Assembly (NCBI GenBank): GCA_964612515.1
Contig: CAZTCX010000213.1
Coordinates: 1-5,661 of the forward strand
From: SABY01 sp964612515
GTDB taxonomy: Bacteria > Bacteroidota > Bacteroidia > Bacteroidales > 4484-276
Direction: 5' to 3'
DNA length: 5,661 nt
In this document: piece after piece, positions 1 through 5,157 of the stretch
Numbering within the stretch: the stretch's first letter is position 1
How the letters are laid out: the number at the start of each line of letters is the position of its first letter
Notes under the pieces: generated by a model
Databases searched by the model: none
What the model saw: the letters and a program-made list of their open reading frames with translations, nothing else
Told to the model about the DNA's origin: nothing
Translations under genes and position numbers: made by a program

Positions 1-881
1 GTCACCGTTTCACCCACCTCCAGTTGATATGTGCCGCCCATGATGAGCGGGAAGTTATCATGAAAATGCCCGGCCGGAAAGCCAAAAGCCACCGGATACT
101 TAAAGGAAGCTACTGTTTCAGCGATAATTTCTGCAGCGCTCCTTCCGAAGTCGTCACCGGCCACGGGGGTCAGTCCGCCAACAATTAATCCTGCTAATTG
201 GTCGAGTTTTTTTGCGCGCAGCAGCGTGTTCATCATCCGGTCGATTCGATAGCCGCTTTCGGCCACTTCTTCGATAAACAGAATTTTACCCGCGGTGTCC
301 ACTTCCGAAGGCGTGGCTAGCAGGCTGCAGAGTACTGATAGGTTGCCACCCGTAAGCGTTGCGCGTGCAATGCCCATGCGATCATTTGGATGATTTTCAA
401 TTTCGTAATACTGTTGCTGACCGTTGGCGGCTTCCAGCAATTTGCGCAATGGCGCCTCAGGTGTCGAATCGTTAAAAAAGTCGAGTGGCATCGTAGCGTG
501 CAGACTTTCTACACCAAACATACGTAGCACGTGCGAATGAAAAACGGTGATGTCGCTGTAGCCAGCTATCCATTTGGGCTGTTGCCCAAATCGCGAAAAG
601 TCAAGCCGGTCGATGATGCGCGCCGAGCCATAGCCTCCGCGCGAACACAAGATCAGCTTCACCTCGTCGTCGTCGAGCATCACCTGGAAATCGCGGGCAC
701 GCTCCGCATCTGTTCCCGAAAAATAATGATGACGACCCGTGGCAAATTCTCCGATTTTTACCCGATAACCCAATTGTTCGATAAGATCGGCGGCACGCTC
801 GAGCAACGTAGCATCGATATGTTTTCCGGGAGATACAATACCTATCACATCGTTGGGTTTGAGCACAGCAGGTGTTATCAT
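1..881 (-). CDS. S66-family LD-carboxypeptidase (LdcA/MccF-like), C-terminus cut by window edge
   Basis: Reading the minus strand from ATG at 881-879 gives 293 uninterrupted residues running off the left edge. The family is about 300 residues long, so only a short tail should be missing. S66 serine peptidases are typically cytoplasmic; LdcA removes the terminal D-Ala from tetrapeptides released during murein recycling, while MccF relatives cleave microcin C-like compounds. Visible landmarks are an N-terminal GIVSPG segment (14-19), SRGGYGSARIID (80-91), the nucleophile motif GYSDIT with Ser109, TGGNLSVL (177-184), FIEEVAE followed by YRIDRMM (202-217) carrying the expected catalytic Glu (204 or 205), and GFPAGH with His272. 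The Ser-Glu-His triad is therefore intact. The start is chosen because it gives a normal N-terminus and follows an A-rich leader. Substrate choice between LdcA and MccF types cannot be read from sequence alone; the housekeeping murein role is the default. The gene diverges from the sugar operon across an unsized gap. Confidence 0.93.
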   Translation of the reverse strand, partial: MITPAVLKPNDVIGIVSPGKHIDATLLERAADLIEQLGYRVKIGEFATGRHHYFSGTDAERARDFQVMLDDDEVKLILCSRGGYGSARIIDRLDFSRFGQQPKWIAGYSDITVFHSHVLRMFGVESLHATMPLDFFNDSTPEAPLRKLLEAANGQQQYYEIENHPNDRMGIARATLTGGNLSVLCSLLATPSEVDTAGKILFIEEVAESGYRIDRMMNTLLRAKKLDQLAGLIVGGLTPVAGDDFGRSAAEIIAETVASFKYPVAFGFPAGHFHDNFPLIMGGTYQLEVGETV

Positions 882-890
882 TTTTTTAAT

Positions 891-923
891 TTTGAAAAAG
901 TAAAAGTAAGTTTTTTAGCTTTG
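891..923 (+). promoter_or_regulatory. Candidate Bacteroidota-type promoter reading rightward
   Basis: TTTG (891-894), a 21-base spacer and TAGCTTTG (916-923) match the Bacteroidota -33/-7 promoter pattern, with an exact TAnnTTTG. It reads away from the LD-carboxypeptidase gene toward the assembly gap. No open reading frame starts in the next 200 bases, so it would drive an untranslated RNA, something hidden in the gap, or nothing. It overlaps the opposing candidate at 895-928. Chance occurrence in AT-rich DNA remains possible. Confidence 0.35.
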
Positions 924-928
924 CCAAA
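895..928 (-). promoter_or_regulatory. Weak candidate promoter for the LD-carboxypeptidase gene
   Basis: On the minus strand, TTTG (928-925) is followed after 22 bases by TACTTTTT (902-895), which differs from the Bacteroidota -7 consensus TAnnTTTG only in the last base. It lies just upstream of the ATG at 881, so the leader would be very short. The surroundings are extremely AT-rich and chance matches are likely. Confidence 0.25.
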
Positions 929-984
929 ACATAAATGAGGGCGGCTTTCAGGTTAACACTGCAATTCTATTTTGAATATTCCAA

Positions 985-1040
985 AAATCAATAAATCAAT
1001 AAATCAAAAATCAAATAAATCTCAAATAGATCAAAATCAC
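985..1040. repeat. Degenerate AAATCAAT tandem repeat
   Basis: Two exact AAATCAAT units (985-1000) are followed by AAATCAAA and progressively diverged ATCAAA/AAATC-like units up to about 1040. Its composition is almost entirely A, T and C on the plus strand. It appears to be a decayed microsatellite-like intergenic repeat; no function is apparent. Confidence 0.7.
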
Positions 1041-1107
1041 AAAAACAAACTCTTCAACGTTGTGGAATTGGCTCTGACAAGACATTTTGTACCATGCTGA
1101 TCACTAA

Positions 1108-1127
1108 CCCAGGACTTTAATCCGGGG
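1108..1127. repeat. Imperfect palindrome at the gap edge, REP-like
   Basis: CCCAGGA (1108-1114) and TCCGGGG (1121-1127) pair around the loop CTTTAA with one A/G mismatch. GC-rich arms around a short AT loop in AT-rich intergenic DNA resemble REP-type dispersed palindromes. It stands 7 bases before the N run, which fits a multicopy element having broken the assembly. Confidence 0.5.
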
Positions 1128-1134
1128 ATTTAAG

Positions 1135-1234
1135 NNNNNNNNNNNNNNNNNNNNNNNNNNNNNNNNNNNNNNNNNNNNNNNNNNNNNNNNNNNNNNNNNN
1201 NNNNNNNNNNNNNNNNNNNNNNNNNNNNNNNNNN
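1135..1234. other. Assembly gap (100 N)
   Basis: Exactly 100 consecutive N bases separate two contigs. A round 100 is the usual placeholder for a gap of unknown length, so the true distance between the LD-carboxypeptidase gene and the sugar operon is not known, and genes could be missing here. Confidence 0.98.
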
Positions 1235-1293
1235 AATAACATTTTCCTCCTTTTCATCATCTCACAAAACAACCATCGGAAATAAATTGGTGC

Positions 1294-1301
1294 TATATTC
1301 G
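1294..1301 (+). promoter_or_regulatory. Very weak candidate -7 box for the sugar-salvage operon
   Basis: TATATTCG matches seven of eight positions of the TAnnTTTG element, about 100 bases before the transporter ATG. No TTG-type -33 element stands at the expected spacing. The stretch 1235-1401 has no better Bacteroidota-type match, so the real promoter may lie inside the gap. Confidence 0.15.
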
Positions 1302-1401
1302 CCGCCTTATTAAACGGACTGCTGCCAGCGCTTTACAGGTCACCGACAGCTTATCGTAAAAACTATTGGATAAACTATAATTAAAAACTAACACTTCGCG
1401 C

Positions 1402-2685
1402 ATGCCAGTAACCTCCGCAGCCGTTTCGCGGCGCTCCTCCACCGCCGTTGCCATCACCATCATCGGCGTTTTGTTTTTTATCTTCGGATTTGTAACCTGG
1501 CTCAATGGCATCCTGATACCGTATTTGCAGATAGCCTGTGAGTTAACCAATTTCCAGGCGCTTTTTGTGGCTTTTGCCTTTTACATCTCCTATTTCGTCA
1601 CCGCGTTGCCTTCGGCGTGGGTACTCGAAAAAACGGGATTCAAAAACGGGATGACCCTCGGATTACTTGTCATGGCAGCCGGAACTTTGATTTTTGTACC
1701 GGCGGCATTGTCGCGCACTTACGGGCTTTTCCTTGCCGGGCTTTTTGTGATGGGCACAGGATTATCCATTCTGCAAACTGCCTCCAACCCTTATGTCACT
1801 ATCCTGGGACCGCGCGAGAGCGCGGCGCGCCGCATCAGCATCATGGGCATCTGCAACAAGCTGGCGGGAGCCATCGCCCCACTCATACTGGCGTATTTTA
1901 TTCTGAACGACGGTGACGCCTTTGTCAAAAACCTTGCTTCGCTAAGCGAACCTGCCCGCCAACTTGCTCTTGATGGATTGGCTCGCCGCGTAATAAATCC
2001 TTATCTGGTGATGACCGTGGTGCTTGTATTGCTTGGCATCGGCATCCGTTTCACTTCATTGCCCGACATCAACGCGGAAGATGACATGGACGCTGATCAA
2101 CACATTGAAGCTCCGCGAAAAAACATATTCGCCTACCCGCATCTTATCCTTGGCGTCATCGCAATGTTTTTTTATGTGGGTGCCGAAGTCGTTGCCGGCG
2201 ACACCATCATCCGTTACGGCATCTCTCTGGGGATTAATATCTCCATAGCCAAAGCCTTCACTTCCTACACGCTGGTGTCGATGCTCGCTGGCTACATCCT
2301 GGGGATCATACTCATTCCGCGTTATCTTTCGCAGCGGATGGCTTTGCTATTTTCTGCTATTTTCGGTTTACTTTTTACATTGGCTGCTGTGTTCACCACC
2401 GGGCTCACATCGGTATTTTTCATAGCCATACTTGGATTTGCCAACGCGCTGGTATGGCCGGCCATCTGGCCTTTGGCACTCCACAACCTGGGACCCTATA
2501 TCAAAGTTGGCTCCGCGATGCTCATCATGGCCATTGCCGGGGGTGCGGTATTGCCACTAATATGGGGCCGGCTCTCCGACGTCTTTCATGCAACGCCGGA
2601 GCTTGCTTACCTAATGCTCTTGCCCGGCTACCTGATTATTTTGTATTATGCCGCGAAAGGTTATAAAATTAAGAACCATGTATAA
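1402..2685 (+). CDS. FucP/NagP-type sugar MFS transporter
   Basis: This 427-residue inner-membrane protein belongs to the fucose/glucose-galactose/N-acetylglucosamine symporter branch of the major facilitator superfamily, whose members import monosaccharides using an ion gradient. Hydrophobic segments run through its length in a 6+6 pattern, with a hydrophilic, acidic central loop around residues 222-241. Diagnostic motifs are TWLNGILIPYLQ (32-43), ALPSAWVL (68-75), KNGMTLGL (81-88), LQTASNPYVT (124-133), GPRESAARRISIMGICNK (136-153) and FFYVGAEVVAGD (256-267). Aligned without gaps to my recollection of E. coli FucP, the coupling acids Asp46 and Glu135 become Gly36 and Gln125; this points to the NagP-like subgroup rather than a true fucose permease. 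Glu262 and Asp267 are alternative acidic residues in the seventh segment. The ATG at 1402 leaves a short cytoplasmic tail before the first helix. The substrate is inferred from neighbours as an amino sugar or related hexose. The stop overlaps the next gene by 8 bases, implying co-translation. Confidence 0.92.
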   Translation: MPVTSAAVSRRSSTAVAITIIGVLFFIFGFVTWLNGILIPYLQIACELTNFQALFVAFAFYISYFVTALPSAWVLEKTGFKNGMTLGLLVMAAGTLIFVPAALSRTYGLFLAGLFVMGTGLSILQTASNPYVTILGPRESAARRISIMGICNKLAGAIAPLILAYFILNDGDAFVKNLASLSEPARQLALDGLARRVINPYLVMTVVLVLLGIGIRFTSLPDINAEDDMDADQHIEAPRKNIFAYPHLILGVIAMFFYVGAEVVAGDTIIRYGISLGINISIAKAFTSYTLVSMLAGYILGIILIPRYLSQRMALLFSAIFGLLFTLAAVFTTGLTSVFFIAILGFANALVWPAIWPLALHNLGPYIKVGSAMLIMAIAGGAVLPLIWGRLSDVFHATPELAYLMLLPGYLIILYYAAKGYKIKNHV

Positions 2686-3592
2686 AAACATTAAACCAAC
2701 ACTGCTGGTGCTGGCCGCCGGTATGGGAAGCCGCTACGGCGGATTGAAACAGATTGACAAAATCGGGCCGTCGGGTGAAGCCATCCTCGACTACTCGGTG
2801 TATGACGCCATCAGAGCCGGCTTTGGCAAGGTAGTTTTTGTGATCCGTCATGAACTTGAAGAGGATTTTCGTAGCTTTTTCGATCATAAACTAAAAGGTA
2901 GGATTGAGGTGGAATACGCCTTTCAGGAGCTCGACAATGTGTCCGACGGAATTGCTGTTTCTGCTGATCGCAAAAAGCCCTGGGGAACAGGACACGCCAT
3001 TCTCGTAGCACGGGATTATATCAAGGAACCTTTTGCAGCCATCAATGCCGACGATTTTTATGGCGCTGGAGCGTATCAGGCTGTAGCCGAATATTTCAAA
3101 AACAACGACAATCCCAGCCATCATTGCATGGTAGGATACCGGCTCGATACCACCCTTTCAGAACATGGCACCGTATCACGTGGTGTTTGCGTTACTGACA
3201 AGCATGGTTTTCTGGAAAGCATTCGCGAAGTGACCAATATCGGTCAACGCGATGGCCTGCCAGGATACGAAGATGCCGCCGGACAATGGCAGCGACTTAT
3301 TGGCGACGAAACCGTTTCGATGAACATCTGGGGATTTTACCCCGAAATGTTTGAGGTTTTCAGTGAAGGATTCAAGAACTTTATCCAACGCGCCAAAGAC
3401 GATCCCAAAGCTGAATACTTTATCGCGCTTCCGCTGATGGACGCCATCCACAACGGCAAGGAAAAGATACGGGTTTTGAAAACCGACGACCAGTGGTTTG
3501 GCGTAACCTATAAAAACGACAAAGTTGCGGCCATCGACAGCATCAACCAATTTATCAACGCCGGGAAATATCCTGATAACCTCTGGAAATAG
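2678..3592 (+). CDS. Sugar-1-phosphate nucleotidylyltransferase family protein
   Basis: The 304-residue product carries the Rossmann-like NTP_transferase fold, which joins a sugar-1-phosphate to an NTP and releases pyrophosphate. Residues 9-25 hold the signature: LLVLAAG, then Gly15-x-Gly17-Ser18-Arg19 and Lys24, which bind the nucleotide phosphates. WGTGHA (102-107) corresponds to the base-binding GTxHA segment, and NADD (123-126) supplies the likely metal-binding aspartates. A later MNIWGF segment probably lines the sugar pocket. The chosen ATG at 2678 puts the signature close to the N-terminus, as usual; an in-frame ATG at 2648 would add ten residues MPRKVIKLRT inside the transporter gene and is less likely. 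The gene overlaps the transporter stop by 8 bases and its own stop overlaps the kinase start by one base. By context it should use the kinase product, probably a hexosamine-1-phosphate. Nucleotide and sugar specificity are not readable. It is longer than MurU, which I recall as about 225 residues, and is a different subgroup. Confidence 0.88.
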   Translation: MYKNIKPTLLVLAAGMGSRYGGLKQIDKIGPSGEAILDYSVYDAIRAGFGKVVFVIRHELEEDFRSFFDHKLKGRIEVEYAFQELDNVSDGIAVSADRKKPWGTGHAILVARDYIKEPFAAINADDFYGAGAYQAVAEYFKNNDNPSHHCMVGYRLDTTLSEHGTVSRGVCVTDKHGFLESIREVTNIGQRDGLPGYEDAAGQWQRLIGDETVSMNIWGFYPEMFEVFSEGFKNFIQRAKDDPKAEYFIALPLMDAIHNGKEKIRVLKTDDQWFGVTYKNDKVAAIDSINQFINAGKYPDNLWK

Positions 3593-4707
3593 TGCCACAA
3601 CAAAAGTTTTCATCCGAGGAACTCACTCCGATCATCAGTAGTTTTCGCATCAGCGGCAGCTTTACCCACGCAGTTCCGCTTCGAACCGGGCATATCAACG
3701 ATACGCTGCTGGTGCATGTGAATAACCATCAGCAGCCCGACTATGTGCTGCAGCGCATCAATACCGACATCTTCAGAAATGTAGATCAGTTGATGGAAAA
3801 CATCTGGCATGTCACCAGCCACCTGCAGCAAAAGATTAATAATGACGGAACATCTGTTATAAAGCCCGGAACATTGGAGCTGGTAAATACAACCACTGAC
3901 GATTTATACCATACAGATTGCGATGGCAATTGCTGGCGCTGTTTTGTCTATTGCCGGCACAACGCTTCTGCGACCCAACGAATCACTCCGTCCATTGCGG
4001 CCGAGGGAGGCAGAGCGCTGGGCGTGTTTCAATCGATGCTGGCCGATTTACCGGCGCTTCGGCTGCACCAAACCATTCCTGACTTTCATAATCTTCCTTC
4101 CCGGCTTTCGCAATTTAATGCTGCCCTGCAAAAAAATCCGCGTAAGCGAGCTGCTGAGGTAGCTGCGGAAATTGAAGCGATCAGCCGTCGCGCAAAAGAT
4201 ATGCTGCTGGTGCACCGGCTAGCAGATGAGGGCAAGATTCCGTTGCGCATCACCCACAACGACACAAAGATTAACAACATCCTCTTCGATGACCAAGAGA
4301 AAGCGCTTTGCCTGGTCGATCTCGACACGGTGATGCCCGGCTACGTCCATTTCGATTTTGGCGATGCCATCCGCACGCTGGCAAGCACTGCCACAGAGGA
4401 TGATCCTCAAATAGATAATATCAGTGTAGATTTAAATCTGTACGAAAGCTTTGCGCAAGGCTACCTCAAGGTGATGAAAGATGTGCTTAACGCCACCGAA
4501 ATCGAAACACTTTCTTTTTCACCCCGCCTGATGACCTACATCATGGCGGTGCGTTTCTTTACCGATTATCTGCAGGGCGACACCTATTACAAAACCGATT
4601 ATCCCGACCACAACCTCGTCCGAACCCGCAACCAACTGGCGCTGCTCCAGGCAATGGAAGCCGCCGCCGATAAAATGGAATCGATTATCCAGGAAATTGT
4701 GGATTAG
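3592..4707 (+). CDS. NahK-like anomeric sugar kinase (APH-fold phosphotransferase)
   Basis: This 371-residue soluble kinase of the aminoglycoside phosphotransferase fold resembles Bifidobacterium N-acetylhexosamine 1-kinase along its length. Shared stretches are GHINDT (33-38), YVLQRINTDIF (51-61), ITHNDTKINNILFD (220-233), LVDLDTVMPG (241-250), HFDFGDAIR (253-261), TDYLQGDTYY and the C-terminal YPDHNLVRTRNQ. Brenner's motif HxDxxxxN gives His222, catalytic Asp224 and Asn229; Asp243 should bind magnesium, matching NahK Asp208, Asn213 and Asp228 as I remember them. NahK phosphorylates GlcNAc and GalNAc at C1. Translation starts at GTG, whose first base is the last base of the previous TAG stop (TAGTG), indicating coupling; the next ATG, near 3715, would remove the GHIN motif. 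Substrate is a family-level inference: AmgK-type MurNAc/GlcNAc kinases share the fold, and other hexoses are possible. Confidence 0.9.
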   Translation: MPQQKFSSEELTPIISSFRISGSFTHAVPLRTGHINDTLLVHVNNHQQPDYVLQRINTDIFRNVDQLMENIWHVTSHLQQKINNDGTSVIKPGTLELVNTTTDDLYHTDCDGNCWRCFVYCRHNASATQRITPSIAAEGGRALGVFQSMLADLPALRLHQTIPDFHNLPSRLSQFNAALQKNPRKRAAEVAAEIEAISRRAKDMLLVHRLADEGKIPLRITHNDTKINNILFDDQEKALCLVDLDTVMPGYVHFDFGDAIRTLASTATEDDPQIDNISVDLNLYESFAQGYLKVMKDVLNATEIETLSFSPRLMTYIMAVRFFTDYLQGDTYYKTDYPDHNLVRTRNQLALLQAMEAAADKMESIIQEIVD

Positions 4708-4733
4708 TTTTAACGGGACGAAATCAAAAATAT

Positions 4734-4759
4734 TGACGAATGACGAATGACGAATGACG
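4734..4759. repeat. TGACGAA heptamer tandem repeat
   Basis: Three perfect TGACGAA copies (4734-4754) are followed by a partial TGACG. A heptamer array read out of frame produces the spurious FVIRHSS-type peptide on the minus strand. Slippage-prone simple repeats of this kind occur between genes in many Bacteroidota drafts; no function is evident. Confidence 0.85.
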
Positions 4760-4763
4760 CCAG

Positions 4764-4783
4764 CCCTGAACGTAGTCGAATGG
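4764..4783. repeat. Diverged copy of a CCCTGAGCG-AGTCGAAGGG-type dispersed repeat
   Basis: CCCTGAACGTAGTCGAATGG resembles a short, partly palindromic dispersed repeat that I recall from many bacterial genomes (CCCTGAGCGNAGTCGAAGGG), with two substitutions outside the variable position. Identification rests on memory of that motif; copy number in this genome is unknown. Confidence 0.45.
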
Positions 4784-4917
4784 AATCTTGAATCTCAGCC
4801 CCAACAGAGAAATCTACACTTCGCGACATAAAATTTATCGGGAAACGAATTAAATGCAGGCACAGCCTTGAGAAATAGATACAACTAAGGATCCAGCCTA
4901 AGCTGAACAAAGCCAAA

Positions 4918-4948
4918 GTCAGGGCTTGACTCAAAGTCAAACCCTGAC
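4918..4948. repeat. 13-bp inverted repeat forming a strong hairpin
   Basis: GTCAGGGCTTGAC (4918-4930) and GTCAAACCCTGAC (4936-4948) are complementary at 12 of 13 positions around the five-base loop TCAAA. As RNA it would make a stable stem in either direction. No U-rich tract follows on the plus strand, so it is not a classical terminator; it could act as an RNA 3'-end stabiliser for the operon or be part of a REP-like element. Confidence 0.75.
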
Positions 4949-4973
4949 TAAACGCTGGAAAGGTGCCCGGGTT

Positions 4974-5021
4974 TGGGCGAGGTTGTACCTCGTCCACTTT
5001 ATTTTTACAGGCTTAGCCTGT
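4974..5021. repeat. Paired compact palindromes, probable REP/BIME-like element
   Basis: Two short stems lie 10 bases apart. The first spans 4974-4996: CGAGGT and ACCTCG around TGT, extended outward to 10 pairs with one G/T wobble. The second spans 5007-5021: ACAGGC and GCCTGT around TTA. Two GC-rich palindromes with three-base loops in AT-rich intergenic DNA is the usual design of clustered REP elements mobilised by REP-associated tyrosine transposases. No transposase gene is in the window. Confidence 0.55.
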
Positions 5022-5124
5022 TATAAAACAGCCACTTGCATAAACTTGTTATTCGTACTAAAAATCTCATCCTGCCTCGCGCACCTACTCCCTAATTTAA
5101 AATCTTTCTAACCTCTTTTTCATC

Positions 5125-5132
5125 TATTTTTG
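5125..5132 (+). promoter_or_regulatory. Candidate -7 promoter element for the PEGA-domain gene
   Basis: TATTTTTG matches the Bacteroidota TAnnTTTG element exactly and lies 25 bases before the ATG at 5158, leaving a short leader of about 18-20 bases ending in A-rich sequence. A clear TTG-type -33 element is not visible, which lowers confidence. Confidence 0.45.
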
Positions 5133-5157
5133 CTTCGCGTAAAAAATACCTGAAAAG

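Larger units (their letters stand above)
882..1134. other. AT-rich intergenic region upstream of the LD-carboxypeptidase gene
   Basis: No credible gene lies here. The region holds two opposed promoter candidates near 891-928, a degenerate AAATCAAT-type simple repeat at about 985-1040, a CAACGTTG palindrome at 1055-1062 and a hairpin at 1108-1127 just before the run of N. Its right boundary is artificial because the scaffold gap begins at 1135. Confidence 0.7.
4708..5157. other. Repeat-rich intergenic region between the operon and the PEGA gene
   Basis: These 450 bases contain no credible gene. In order they hold a TGACGAA tandem repeat, a short dispersed-repeat-like motif, a small AGGC-ACA-GCCT palindrome (4858-4868), a 13-bp inverted repeat, two more compact palindromes and a promoter candidate close to the next ATG. 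No hairpin is followed by a T tract, so I see no clear intrinsic terminator for the operon ending at 4707. Confidence 0.75.

Noticed and set aside
531..938. Plus-strand 135-codon frame
   Set aside because: Lies antisense within the S66 gene, which shows a full set of family motifs; this frame has no recognisable motif.
1376..1381. TATAAT as a -10 box for the operon
   Set aside because: No matching -35 at 16-18 bases, and the Bacteroidota primary sigma factor uses TAnnTTTG rather than TATAAT.
1293..1550. Minus-strand 85-codon frame over the transporter start
   Set aside because: Mostly antisense to the transporter's first helices; low-complexity product with no family resemblance.
2648..2677. 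Upstream ATG as start of the nucleotidylyltransferase
   Set aside because: Would add ten basic residues and extend the overlap with the transporter to 38 bases; the ATG at 2678 gives the usual short lead to the LAAGxGSR motif.
3176..3613. Minus-strand 145-codon frame
   Set aside because: Antisense shadow of the nucleotidylyltransferase, without recognisable features.
4710..4997. Minus-strand 95-codon frame
   Set aside because: It is a translation of the TGACGAA array and palindromes, not a protein; the peptide consists of repeat-derived stretches.
4734..5021. CRISPR array
   Set aside because: The repeats are heptamers and unrelated palindromes of different sequence, with no regular repeat-spacer alternation and no cas gene.
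4926..5111. Plus-strand 61-codon frame
   Set aside because: Begins inside the hairpin loop region and runs through the palindromes; no leader, motif or coding character.
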